Shown piece after piece: positions 1-11,219 of a stretch of DNA of 64,000 bases. The notes below the pieces were generated by a model. It searched no databases, had not been told where the DNA came from, and saw only the letters and a list, made by a program, of their open reading frames with translations. Both the position numbers and the translations under genes were made by a program. This DNA is from Rhyzopertha dominica (Eukaryota; Arthropoda; Insecta; Coleoptera; Bostrichidae), in contig QCXZ01000003.1 of assembly GCA_025024175.1 (NCBI GenBank), positions 14,667,621 to 14,731,620 on the forward strand. The letters are read 5' to 3'. Within the stretch, counting starts at the first letter, position 1; the number at the start of each line of letters is the position of its first letter.

Positions 1-156
1 CGATCACTTTCCAGTGGCGATATTGTAACAGTGAAACGTGAATTGGGTATTATCACTTTTTTTAATTACGAAAAATGAATCTTGAAACATATATAGCGTA
101 CATGTTAAAAAAACAAAAAAAATATTTGTAGGTAGAGAATTTCAGGCCTGAAATTC

Positions 157-1163
157 GAATCTTAGGAGTCACCGCCAAAACGCTTCTATCCAAGGTTATT
201 CAACTCGTGACGTCAAGTGTCATGTAATCATTACCGAGGAGCGTGCTGTGTGTGGTGTTTATTGAAAGGGCGGTGTAAGAGCTCGCACCAAAAAGTGATT
301 TGTGTAGTTTTACAAGCATCTATTATGTATGGAAAACAAAACAAGTGTTGTTTTGTGCATGGTTATAAGAGTACTTCAGTCAGTACAGTTAACAAAATTT
401 TTGTAACCGTTCCTCGAGATTATCAACGTATGAAAAAGTTTTTTGAGGCCCCTAGACGTGATATGCCGAAATCGCAAAGTTGTTGTTCTGTTGTGAAGAT
501 CATCTTAAATCTTACTGTAAATTTCATTATTCTTTTTGGGGTTATAAGTGTTTACCATTCAGTTTCCATTTTGTTATAGCTTGAAGAGGATATGAAAAAT
601 TATATGGGTTTTAAGTTGATGGAGGGAAATGTTATAAATAAAGAACGACGTTGTTCCCCATATATTCGACTGTTAGCCAGACCTGAAACGAGCCGCAAGA
701 GCTCCGAAAATAAATGGCAATTTATATTAATTCCAACCTCCAAATCAAATGTCATGTTTAGGGTACATTTTTTATTCTTACATTTTTATGTTTGCAGATA
801 GTATGTTTTCAACAACCCATTGTGATCAAATTATCAATGCTACGTTAGTTTGATAAAAAGTTCACTTATGCTGTTGCTTTTGCTGTTACGTTCCTCATCT
901 CCACCGTGTTGAACCGCTCGTCGCAGCACACAAATTCCATAACAATGAAAATGCCTTCAGAAGTCATAACTGATAAGTATATCCTTTTTCTTGGCGTATT
1001 TTAATTCGCTTGTCACAAAATAAACGCAAACAACAAACTGATAAATTGACGGGCTGAGGCTGACGCGTGACTCGCTGACCCCAGATGTGAACAAGCGGCC
1101 ATTTACAAGACACCTGACGTCACGGCCAATATGTTCGAGTTTTGGCGGTCCCTTTAAATATTC
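157..1163 (+). mobile_element. P-like (THAP) transposon relic with inverted ends
   Basis: The two ends are inverted copies of each other. At 157-220 an ACCGCCAAAAC block is followed by GTGACGTCA and GTGTC. The reverse complement of 1105-1163 shows the same blocks in the same order. Inside, an ORF from 325 reads like a degraded THAP zinc finger: a CCFVHGY start, a basic middle with RDYQRMKKF, and then C-E-D-H, which is only in frame after a shift near 480. THAP domains are the DNA-binding part of P-element-type transposases and have the pattern C-x2-4-C-x(35-53)-C-x2-H. Here the second cysteine is a tyrosine and the frame is broken. No catalytic region is visible, so this is a short non-autonomous or decayed copy. 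Target duplications were not resolved. Confidence 0.5.
325..580 (+). pseudogene. Degraded THAP-domain transposase fragment
   Basis: The ORF begins MYGKQNKCCFVHGYKS and continues with a basic stretch as in THAP domains. The expected terminal C-x2-H (CCEDH) is found in another frame at about 482-500. One zinc-ligand cysteine is replaced by tyrosine. The fragment lies inside the inverted-end element at 157-1163 and stops without a catalytic domain. The THAP call rests on domain spacing alone and could be wrong. Confidence 0.4.
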
Positions 1164-2426
1164 ACATTTTTAATATTAAAAATACACCTTACGATTCATT
1201 TTTTCGAATTTATAAGCTGTCATAGCTGTTTTGTGAATTAGATGCTACCTATTAATATGCAATTTAATAAAATATAAATATATGGCAAATACCCAATTAT
1301 AGGCTTTAAGAATGCCTAGAAATGATTGACATCAAATCTGATATTGGAGTGATGCAGACTTTAATGCAGTTCATTGTCGTCTTATTGTACTCGCAAGAAT
1401 AGTATTTATTATTCGGGCCATTATGCATTTGATTTAAAAAAAAATGTTGCTTCATTGCGCAAAACTGAATTGTGTCAATGATTTATTTGTTGATTTTATG
1501 CACTATGTGCAACAGTTAGCGAGTCGTCCTTTACAAAATTACAATATGTACTGTTAGTAACGATCGTATGGTAGATAATACACCTCAAGGAACTCTGAAA
1601 GGTGAGCGTAGAAATGGTACAATTAATTCCATGGATTAGCTAGCACACAGTATATCCTGCGATAATTCAACTCAGATGACGATGAAGATGAATATTAGTG
1701 AAGTATTTTATTTTACTATTGAGGCACGATTTAGGCATCTAACCTTCAAGCAGCGCCGATATCATCAAGTACCTTTGACACGCTATTTATAATGGAAAAA
1801 TAATAGTATATGCACAAAAGTCCAGCTAGACAGAAGTTATTGTCCAAATAAATTTCATTATTATCGGACAGCGTCAGCTCAATTTTTAACTTCGTCGTAG
1901 AATTATTTTTGAGTTAAACGTCTATGATAGCAAACGTAAAAGAACTAGGCATATATAACTATTTTAGAAGCACTACATTTACTAGTAATGTTGATAGTAG
2001 ACGATTCCACAAACCGAACGGTAGTATAATACATTACAATTTTGAATGAAAATGCAAATTCTGCTAGTGGGTGAAGAAATATAAAACACTGCATAAACCA
2101 AGCGCAAAGCTATAACAGACCATGATCTTAACTTGTAAAAATCCATCAAGTTATTTTTGGTGCTCGACAAAACGAAATTCTATTCTAAGAGATTAAGCAA
2201 TCGCAGTTACTACTAATGATTTTCCATGTTATAGATCAATGGATTTCCATACCGATAATTTTCAATATTCTAGCAAACTTTGTTGGTCTCGCTGTAAGTG
2301 ATCGAATTAAACCGATCCTGTTCTTAATATAGAACAGCTCGTAATCGTTTTGGTGAGTTCTTGAGGCCCAAATTTTCTTCCCGAAACTATGATAGAAAAG
2401 AGAATTTCCAAGACCGTATTGCTTAC
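1164..2426. other. AT-rich non-coding stretch
   Basis: No ORF with coding character, splice-supported exon or clear repeat was seen on either strand. Further exons of the minus-strand gene starting at 2475 could lie here, but none was recognised. Confidence 0.4.
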
Positions 2427-2475
2427 CTGTACAAACTAATCCAAAAAGTACTAAAACCAAACACCTTCCATCCAT
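2427..2475 (-). CDS. First coding exon with signal peptide; rest of gene not found
   Basis: On the minus strand an ATG at 2475 opens the peptide MDGRCLVLVLFGLVCTG. It has a short charged start, a strongly hydrophobic core and a small-residue end, as in a cleavable signal peptide. It is cut after the first base of the last glycine codon by a good splice donor (G|GTAAGC, GT at 2425-2426). A phase-1 intron directly after a signal peptide is very common in secreted and single-pass membrane proteins of animals. The mature protein must lie at lower coordinates or beyond the left edge of the window. A start further upstream in the same frame is possible, because the frame stays open to 2553. Function unknown. 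Confidence 0.45.
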
Positions 2476-3620
2476 TGCGCCACCGTTCCAAGTAACACCT
2501 ATTTTCGTCCACACAATAAGAACAACCAAACTAAAACGAATTAGGACCAACAAATATCGCCGCTTTGTAAGTTAATTGTCAAACGGACAACGGCAAACAC
2601 GTCCACTACGCTGCACAAAACTAAACTGCCCGCGCCTATTTTAAATTTAACCACCGTTGATGTTTAGCCATGCATGTATGTCGGGGCTTTCCTTCAAATA
2701 TAGAGCTGTCTTCTTCCGTTCCATATGCCGCGTTGCGGAGCGTGCTGTGCGTTCGCCGTGGAAGCCCTAGTGAAACCACAAAGGAGGNGGTGGTGGTGAT
2801 AGCGAAAGAGGATACGCCAAATGATTTTTTTGACAAAATTATTTGTTACTTCGTTGCAGGTTGTGAGAGGTTTAAGGATGCGATGTATAGATTTTCTGAA
2901 CTAAAGTTTGTTACCAAAACATGTATTGTACAAAAACATAATAATTTAAAGGGTTACCAAATTTATGTAATTCGTTTCAAAATCATTTTAATATTTTTTT
3001 AGTCAATGGATGAGTTAAGATCACTGCTATTTTGTTTTATAACGATGATACTGAAAATTTTGAAGGGTTAAATCTATCAAAAATTTGGCAGTACTGGGAA
3101 ATTAGCCCATTTAAACACTGCGTGCGAACGAATACTTTCCGTAGTTAATAACGTAAAAATTGCGAAGCAAAATAACAAAGCAATTTAAATTCGATAAGCG
3201 TGCCACAATCAGAATTTTTTAATAAAAAAACATTAAGTACTCCTAATATTGTACTAACTGAAATAAATATTTACATAATGTTTAAACTGAAGAATGCTTG
3301 CAACTTAAAAATAACCCTGTCACAATAATTGGAAAACGAATTTTGCAGTCACTTAGGTGGTATTAATAGAATTTCGTGTTATGGCTTCCAGTTCTTGCAT
3401 ATTTCGTCGTTTTTCTTTGTACACCTGACTTTTACCACTGAGGGGAAAACAATAAACTTAAAGGCGACCTACCAGGGCATTCAATGCTTCCCAGACGTCC
3501 TATCCACTGACCTGAGAAGACGTTATCGAAACACACGCGAGCATTCATTCCAATGTGTCCGAAACCGCCTTGTTCAAACCAAATATTGCTATTTGGCATT
3601 CCTCGTTGGTCTTCATTAGG
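2476..3620. other. Upstream region and intergenic DNA
   Basis: This would hold the promoter and 5' UTR of the minus-strand exon at 2427-2475. Two ORFs of about 100 codons (2670-3002 and 3329-3619, plus strand) have no recognisable domain and look fortuitous. One N is at 2788. Confidence 0.35.
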
Positions 3621-3623
3621 AAA

Positions 3624-4076
3624 TTAGTATAAAATATCAGGTACAATATTACCACGCAGTAGGTTCAGGTAAATACCAGATTTAACATTTATGATGTGTT
3701 CCCAATAATACCGGGTATGTATGTTGTTCCAGTGAGGATGTTCACTAGATCTGTAGCGGATATTATACCCGTTTATAAATCGATTTAGGCAAAAATGAAG
3801 TAAAATGTTTGCAATATTTGAATAGTTACGAATTCTGTCCTCTTTCGTAACTATCTGGCTAATTTCATTTATATTTACATAAGTACTTATATGTATTTTG
3901 TTCTTTCGCTCAATATATTCAAAAAGCATTCTATACCGTGACCTAAGCGAATTATTTTGTTCTTCTATATATTTATTTTCTAAATACTTATTTGTGGACA
4001 TGGACATATCTTGATCCTTACTGCATTCTTGAATATTACAATTAAGAACAATGTAGATCACAAAGACATAATGCAA
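3624..4076 (-). CDS. Unrecognised 150-codon ORF
   Basis: An uninterrupted ORF of 150 codons is notable in such AT-rich DNA. It opens MHYVFVIYIVLNC, a hydrophobic, signal-like start. It then becomes rich in Asn, Ile, Tyr and Arg (for example SLRSRYRMLFEYIERKNK). There is no recognisable motif, no neighbour that helps, and no clear splice sites. It may be a chance ORF or a relic of a mobile element. Confidence 0.2.
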   Translation of the reverse strand: MHYVFVIYIVLNCNIQECSKDQDMSMSTNKYLENKYIEEQNNSLRSRYRMLFEYIERKNKIHISTYVNINEISQIVTKEDRIRNYSNIANILLHFCLNRFINGYNIRYRSSEHPHWNNIHTRYYWEHIINVKSGIYLNLLRGNIVPDILY

Positions 4077-4079
4077 CCA

Positions 4080-6465
4080 AGTAAAAAAATTCCTAACTAA
4101 CTTTAATTTGAGTTTTTTGAGATTTTTTCTTGATAGATAATGATCTACTCGTAGAGTACATTTTTAACAACCGACCAGGAAGTGCAATTTCTCAACCCAA
4201 TTAAAAACCGCTCAAATAACCAACTATATGTTTACAAGGTTGCTGATATAAATCGAAACAGTGTATTTATAGGCACCATACTACCACCATAATCATGCAA
4301 GGGTATGTGAATGAAAAAAATAAATAAATAATAAATAGCCTTTATTATATTAGATTGGTAACTCACTCCACAAACATCTAATTTCATGATATACATTTTT
4401 AATGTCCTTTATACTAGGGCAAGGGGCTCTAGCTTCTGCATTTACATAGAGCAGTAAATTCTGTAAAAAAAACTTATTTTTAGCTGCTTACTATAACCAC
4501 AATGAATTTACTACAGTGTTTATGGTTTGTCACATGCTTATTTATTAATAGGAGTCAGTGTGTAAGCTATATTTTTAAAATTTTTATTCTGGCACGATAT
4601 ATTAAAATGATGCCAAATAGTAACACACACTTGTTTCTCACTCTAATTTGTTGGGTGGCATCAATTTTGAAACGTTGTTACAACCATGAAGTTAAGTATA
4701 ATGAAAAATCAAGGCAAGTTACCTATAGTACTTTTCTCAATTGACACCGTAAACCGGTGCAAAGCACTATTTACAAAAAAAGTAAATTTTAGTGTTACAG
4801 TATTTTATACAAAGGAACTGAGAAGCATACATCTTTTAATCTTCACAATGATCTACACATATTTTCTTTATAAATAAACAATCTATACTGTTCTAGATGT
4901 TTGTAACACGGTCGCAATCTGCTGCAAAGTTGGTTGCTAGACAAAATAGAAAACACACGTTTTTACTATTTAACACAATTTTGGCTGCAAGAGAAGGAGT
5001 AAAGACATTTAAAGTCACTGGGGTTATTTACATAACTTAACCTTAGATATGGGTATAAAAATTTTAAATGAGAATGACTGAAAAAAGGCATACAGGCAAA
5101 AGCCTATTAATGTCTTTTTCAAACGGTAATAATTCTGAACTTTTACTCAGTGGTAGACACTCGATAATTGGCGTACTAATTTTGCCCAAAAACTTATCCT
5201 AATTAAAAATGCTTAAATAAACTTCCAGCATGGTTTCAAAGTCAATATTAATATCAATGCAAACAACATGAAAATTAATCTGAAGAATACGTCTACATGA
5301 ATTTTTACCAGTTTTATTACAATCTTTTTGAGCTAACTGTGTATCACTCCAGTTCAATAATAAATATAAAAAACAAACTACTTCGGCACGGAAGTAAATT
5401 TAGTCTTACTCCATTAATCAAAATTGATGATCAGGATTGAAACATCAATAATTAATTAAGTGCTTTATCGACTATGTGCACTAGGGACAGCATTAAAAAA
5501 CTCCTGATATACCTTTGAGGTACTGGTGGTTATAAATGAAACACAGAGCAAATAATGGACTAACAGTGAAATATTCCATTTAAAAACAAAAATGTCTAAG
5601 AAAAATCTAACGAATTAACTACAAATAAGGGAATTTCCACCCCTTTAAACTAATATGGCGGTACAAGTGGCACTCCCCCAATGTCGAAAACTTGTGATTA
5701 TAAGCATACAAATAAAGTATCATAGTGAATATAAGCTTTCTTATATCTATTGCAAGGTAGAAGTACCTCTCACGTGGACTATAATATGATACTGAGCTGC
5801 TTTTGCTTCTCATACAAATTATTTCAGCCATTAATAGTCTGAATTTCATCCAATGTGTTTTTATTACACCCTTTCCCATATTAAATTTTGGAAATGCAAT
5901 TTACCTCCACTTTAGGGCTGAAGTTACGTAAACAACCATGTATACTTTAATCACTCCATTTAAAACCGATATGTCCAAAAAATATTTACAAAAACTTGAG
6001 GTTGAATACCAAAATATGCATGTATTGTTTAGTTAGCGCTTCGTATGGTATTTAAGCACATGTAATGGGGAAAATCACATTCTTCCTCCAGAACTGTAAA
6101 ATTATATCTCAACTTTAGTTGAAAATTGCAAATTGCCACAAATCCTTGTAGAGAATAATAAAAGAAAGGACCCAGTATGTATAAAGCAATATAGCCAGAA
6201 ACAGAGCTATTTGTCTGGTATGTGTGTTACTAACTACAAGTACTATTTAATCTTTGGAAGGAACATATTAGGCAAACTTAAAAACCATTTACCTCCAACC
6301 TCAGATATAAGAATAAGTACATTCTGATACTATTACTTTTATTTCTTGACATTAATGCGTATTCCACATAGTAGAAAGAATTTAGTATTTTTTAATTTGT
6401 AATTAAATTGAAAAGAGCTAGTAAAATACTGTAGCAATTAAAATTTTAAGCAAAATAATTGACAA
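4080..6465. other. AT-rich intergenic DNA
   Basis: Only short ORFs without coding character were seen on either strand. Homopolymer runs and scattered N bases (6639-6712) lie just beyond it. A polyadenylation signal for the minus-strand gene to the right sits at 6494-6499. Confidence 0.4.
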
Positions 6466-6493
6466 AAAACTTTGACAAATTAAGGCCACGGTT

Positions 6494-6499
6494 TTTATT
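6494..6499 (-). terminator. Polyadenylation signal AATAAA
   Basis: The minus strand reads AATAAA here, about 270 bases beyond the possible last codon of the gene at 6766-8109. It is the best candidate end for that transcript. Confidence 0.35.
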
Positions 6500-6765
6500 C
6501 TTTCTGTTTTTTTAATGTACTACCACATAGTGAATTACTTTTAATGTTATTTGTTTGTTACCTCTATGTTGTTGTACTGTAAAGTCATATTGAAGTTGTT
6601 TACAATCATTTTAATCTTTAATTTTTTTTTTATGTATANAAAANCTTTTATTTCATTTCAACATTTCTAGAATTGTTAGAAAATTACTNCAACTACAAAC
6701 TACAATTGAAGNGTTGTTCCCCCCCCCAATATTGTTACTTCAATATTTTGATACCTTTTTCAGCT

Positions 6766-8109
6766 TTATAACCTATCCCTACATGATGAAGGAAGCTGCA
6801 ACAGTTTCTTAGTTATTATTTGTTATTATTAAATATCAAACACGAAACCTCTATATTTGTCTGAAACATATTTGGGTTATAGTTTATACATGATTAATTT
6901 ATATAAACTACAAAAAAATACATAAACTTGAAAATATCCTTTTATATATTTTCACATCTGCTGAAGAAATTATTAAACTGATTAACAAAAGCTGCTGAAT
7001 TTACAAGCAAAAAGTGCATTCAAGGAGTTAATTTTGTTTTGTTCAGGTGTAAGTGACTAGGGTAAGTTACTTAATAGTATTAGGACCACTTACAATACTA
7101 TTAATGAGTGACTTTTTGTAAAACTTACCATTAGTTTAAGATAAAAGTCGCTGTCAACTGCCAGTGATTCGTTCTTCAACTCCCTAATAAAGTAGCTTTT
7201 GAGTGCACACATCTCTTGTAAACTGGTGGAGATTTTCAAAAGTTTCTGTTCTTGATTGAACTCTATCACAGATTTGTTTTCATCGCCCACAGTCAACTGC
7301 AAACTTATGTTTGTGTTTTGATGCTTAGATAAGGCAGATACCACTTCAGTGTCTAATCGGTGGTAGCAGTTTTTAGCAAATGAAATAAAAAAGTTTTCCA
7401 TTGGGCAACAACACTTAAAACTATATTCTATGGATCTAGCTGGTTTAAGCTCCTTGTAGCTTTTTATGTTGTAGTACTGTTGAAAAATTGTTGTCAGTTT
7501 CAAACACACACTTTCTGATCTAAGTGAGTTATCTCTGTATTGCTCCAAGTGATAACTTATGTCAACTTGTACAGGTTCCAAATGTAAAATTGTCCAACTT
7601 GTTGCTGACGGCAGGCTTAATGTAGTTTTTACAATGCATGGTTCTAATGAGTTCTCAAATGGAACGATAAGCCTTAGGGGATTTGTAAATCCACTATTAA
7701 ATATTACAGTTTCATTAATACTTGTTTTTGTGTTTTCTATATTAACCCAAAGGATCCACCTTTGGGATAATATTTTTTGTTGAAATTCGGGAATAATATG
7801 AACTTCTATTAGATAAAATTTACAATCATGTTGATCAAGCAATTTCTGAAAATGGCATTTCGGGATCTCATCTCCCAGCACTTCGTATATGTCAAATATA
7901 CTACTAAATACTTTTACGTTTACTCTAAAAATCCGTTGTCTTATATTACTTTCATGGGCAGCTATGTTTGTTGCCACAATTTTGTTGTTTTCCTTTTCCA
8001 CAGCCTTCTTCAGTTCCTCACATTTTTTAAATTCCTCATCAATCCTTTGTAGTATTGCTTCGTATTTTTCTAATCGACTAGGAGAAATATGATCCACTAA
8101 AGCAGTCAT
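6766..8109 (-). CDS. Unrecognised gene: 327-codon exon plus a possible short last exon
   Basis: The main exon runs from an ATG at 8109 to a strong donor (ATG|GTAAGT, exon end about 7129). It encodes 327 residues opening MTALVDHISPSRLEKYEAI. A charged helix or coiled coil covers residues about 12-50; the rest is a mixed alpha/beta sequence without a motif I recognise. A phase-compatible last exon may start at 6795 after TGTTGCAG and encode only nine residues ending in RDRL before a stop at 6766. A minus-strand AATAAA at 6494-6499 would end the transcript. It lies 76 bp downstream of a 63-residue ORF on the same strand, so both may come from one transcript or be alternative products of one gene. 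The large exon is well supported; the last exon is tentative. Confidence 0.6.
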
Positions 8110-8185
8110 TGCTATTTAATTTTATTCACACCTCGATTAAAGTTGACAATACATAAACAATAAAAATAAAATGTGAGGTTATGAC

Positions 8186-8377
8186 CTAGGACGTTACATC
8201 GTGATCCGGGATAGCAACCAAAGATAACAGGGTATTGTAGTTAGCGTCAGAGAGTAACCCGTCGTTCCTCATTTGTAAAATTGACGTTAGAAAGCGCTGC
8301 TGTGCATTTCGGAAGGCAATATTGAGCTGGTGTTCGGTATTTAATTGACCTTGCGTGTCGTACAGGCGAAGAGACAT
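8186..8377 (-). CDS. Small unrecognised protein or exon (63 residues)
   Basis: The ORF MSLRLYDTQGQLNTEHQLN... encodes 63 residues with helical, amphipathic character (QQRFLTSILQMRNDGLLSD). The ATG is preceded by TTTTTAG|GTGTGAA, a good splice acceptor 7 bases upstream, so the exon may be internal and its frame stays open to that acceptor. The next ORF on this strand begins 76 bp after its stop. Candidate donors near the end (GAT|GTAACG) do not keep frame with the next ORF, so a simple fusion by splicing is not supported. No family recognised. Confidence 0.45.
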   Translation of the reverse strand: MSLRLYDTQGQLNTEHQLNIAFRNAQQRFLTSILQMRNDGLLSDANYNTLLSLVAIPDHDVTS

Positions 8378-8453
8378 TTCACACCTAAAAACAATGAATT
8401 AATTGAATTGAATACTCATATTTTCTCAGCAGCTTTATGCCAATTGTACCTAC

Positions 8454-8682
8454 TACTATACTCCGATCACCGAACAGATGGAGTAATCATGATGCGTGTT
8501 CTTCACGTAATTTTTAAATCATAATAATTTCATAATTTTTTTAGTTAAATTGTTCAGTAGTCAAAAATTTGTTATAAAGATTAAGTGGGACTTGAATAAA
8601 CAGCATCAAATTCGATAACGTGCAAGATGCATACAATTAACGTGATCACTCCATCTATTCGGTGATCGGAGTAATATAGTAA
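8454..8682. mobile_element. Short non-autonomous DNA transposon, TACTATA-GATCACC family, copy 1
   Basis: The ends are inverted. The left end has CTCCGATCACCGAACAGATG followed by GAGT; the right end reverse-complemented reads the same with one change, and TACTATA/TATAGTA closes both ends. A second diverged copy is at 13218-13641. There is no ORF inside. It lies immediately upstream of the small minus-strand gene, so it may sit in its promoter or first intron. Confidence 0.65.
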
Positions 8683-9374
8683 TAAATTGATAGACGGGCT
8701 GACAATTATAAAATTGTCAATCATTATACCATTTTAACCGACTTTAGATTACCCAATAATGAAACAAATCTGAAGATGTACTTTTGGAAACATTGGAAAC
8801 ATTTTTACAAACTTGTGATTTGAAAATAAAATGTACTTGGCGATAGGAGCTGATAAAATATTACCTAAATCAAATATGTGTCGCTTAGCAAGATTTTACC
8901 TTTAGCACCTAATCCAATCGGATTTAATTGCTGTCCAAGAGCTTTAACGTGTAGAATCACTAGGTAGTTTCTTAAAATTAATTGTATGAACGGTCATTTT
9001 ACCTGCCTAGGCAGTAAAATATTTTACCTTTACCTGCCTATAGGCAGTAAAATACTTTACCTGACTGGCAACTAAGCCAACGCTCATAAATGTCAAAGAA
9101 TTTATCGTAATGCAAATGTCAAATAAGTAAGTATTCGTTTTTGATTGAATTTTGTAATCTTATTAGAGGAAAACAAATTGAATCACTTATGTCACTTTGA
9201 AGTTGAAGTCTCATATATTGTAAGCTAATTTTATAAAAAAAAACGCATAAATTATATTGTACCATTTTGTAGCAACCCTGAAGAAGGTGTGAAATAAATC
9301 CATTGAATGCTCGATTAAGAATATAAAGAGTAGTCTTTAAGCCAACAAAAAGTCGGTATTCCCGTTAGAACATT

Positions 9375-9510
9375 ATAATCGAATAAAGATATATCAGCTA
9401 TACGATATATCGAAATATGGCATATCATGACGATATATCGACATTTTAATATCGTTACGACATATGGATATGTCGAAATATCGGTATATTAACATAATCG
9501 ATATATCTAT
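9375..9510. repeat. Cluster of CGATATATCG-like palindromic words
   Basis: Within about 130 bp the words CGATATATCG, ATATCGA, TATCGATA-like and CGATATATC occur repeatedly in both orientations, interleaved with ATATGTCG. They are not a strict tandem array. Confidence 0.5.
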
Positions 9511-9984
9511 AGGTATGTTCTATTACCGATACAAGTACGATACCAAATTTTCAATATCGCGCAACGGCGCAACCCAAATAACATTTAAGTCAGTTGAAGT
9601 CTGTACCATGGCCATTTTTAAATCGTCTTTTGTTTTGAGTATACAGCGAAATTTTTAATAATATAGCATTTCTTCAGTTCTCAAAACCTCGCTTCGATAT
9701 GTAGATACAAAAAAATCTCTTAAGACACTTTTATAGCTATTATTATTGTAAATCCAGTGACATAAACGGTCACGTTTTGGAGATATAACATAAATTTGAA
9801 TTTCTTTAGATGGCTAGTGTAAAAAGGCCAGAAAATGTACACATTGTTAGTTTTATTTTCAATAATTAATATATTATTAATTTTTTTTAGTGATTTAATT
9901 AGATTAAAAAGAATATATGCTATAAGATAATAATTCTCGGAAATATAGCTGTCTCTTGAAAACACGGACAAAAAATTGTAAGTC

Positions 9985-10065
9985 TGGCGTTTCGATTACA
10001 CCTGTAATCTTTGTCAAAGACGAAGAACCTCAAAATTTACCCGACACATACTGAAGATTCGTAAA
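9985..10065 (-). repeat. Penelope-type terminal repeat fragment, copy 1
   Basis: The core CTGTAATCTTTGTCAA and flanks match 37745-37830. On the minus strand a stem (GATTAC...GTAATC) is followed directly by CGAAACG, the same layout as the other Penelope-type ends in this window. Confidence 0.4.
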
Positions 10066-10968
10066 AGCGCTCATTCAGTTCTTTTGACGGTAACCAATGA
10101 TACGATGGAAATAACGAAAAACATTGCTTGTTTGGAGATAAGTATCCATGCACGAGTGAAATGTAATACAATGTGTCTGTTGTTCCTAGGCAGATGTTGA
10201 AATAATCATGAAAAGCGAAATTAGGAGATTATCAAAATTTCACTGCAACTTTTTTGTTTGCGTTTTTCAAAGATCTTAATTTTCACATTGCTAAAGTACT
10301 TTTGGGAAGCAAACTTTTTCTTTAGTTGGAAAGTTATCGCACTTTGAATTTCTTATAGGGTTAAGTATTGCTGAAGTACTCAGAAGATGCGATTTCGGTA
10401 CCAAACCTAGGACAAATAGTCTTAATTTTAATGTTAAAATTCGACACAATATCTTTAGAGTACGGTAAGCCCTGACTAGTTTCTTGTCGTAAGGACTGTT
10501 CTCTTCTGTCATTCTGTCATACATACTGCAGCAATATCTGCCGATCTGATGTTATTAGTTTACTTTGTTTAATAAACAACAGCAGAGTCCGCAGCGTCTC
10601 TACAAGTTCCCTTTGCGGTACAACAATGGAAACATTTTCACATGTATAAAAATATGATTTTGTTGGACTATAAGAATTTGCAAAGTTAAGCACACTTAAA
10701 CTACAAAAGTATTCAAAAACGCACCAGTGTAGTCGCCCCTTAACAGGGCCTTAACAATGTGAAGATTTAAATCTTGAAACAAAGTACAAACATAAAAGTT
10801 AAATTTTGGAAATCCTCATTTTTCGTTTTGTACGATTATTTCAATAATAACTATAAACAACAGGCTCACTAGGTTTAGACTATTTAGCTTAACATTAAAT
10901 TTTGCATATTTCGTTATCATTTAATCGACTTCTTAAGTTCTTATCCTAACGTTTCATCGTGTGCATTT

Positions 10969-11193
10969 TTACACAACTCCGCAGCTTACTTTAGTGAATG
11001 AACCACCTTGTAATTTTATGATGAACTTAGATATTCTAATACTAATTTCATCATACCTATTGCAATCATGATTTACATACTTTTTAAATTCCAATGCTGT
11101 TATTTCCTGCTTTAACTTCAGTAGCTCTTGTTTGAGTTCTGAGATAGTAGCATGGGCCCGTGATAACTCTGATTTCAGAGCTGCTGTGGTTTC
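10969..11193 (-). CDS. Possible alternative last exon of the coiled-coil gene
   Basis: The acceptor CTTTTTACAG|GAAACC at 11193 opens a phase-0 frame. Its first 38 residues are clear coiled coil (ELSRAHATISELKQELLKLK). It reads on to a stop at 10969, or can leave through GTATGT at 11080. It would be used if exon 21 were spliced out at an internal donor (for example CAC|GTACTT near 11343) instead of read to its own stop. The donor is not proven. Confidence 0.45.
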   Translation of the reverse strand, partial: ETTAALKSELSRAHATISELKQELLKLKQEITALEFKKYVNHDCNRYDEISIRISKFIIKLQGGSFTKVSCGVV

Positions 11194-11219
11194 CTGTAAA
11201 AAGTCTACTTAAGATGAAA

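Larger units (their letters stand above)
8690..10960. other. Non-coding DNA with a CGATATATCG cluster and a Penelope-type tail
   Basis: No convincing exon was found. A 130-bp cluster of CGATATATCG-like words lies at 9375-9510. A repeat at 9985-10065 matches one at 37745-37830 and has the stem-plus-CGAAAC layout seen in other Penelope-type ends here. Confidence 0.4.

Noticed and set aside
10291..10524. 77-codon minus-strand ORF as a further exon of the coiled-coil gene
   Set aside because: It has no heptads and no acceptor in suitable phase.
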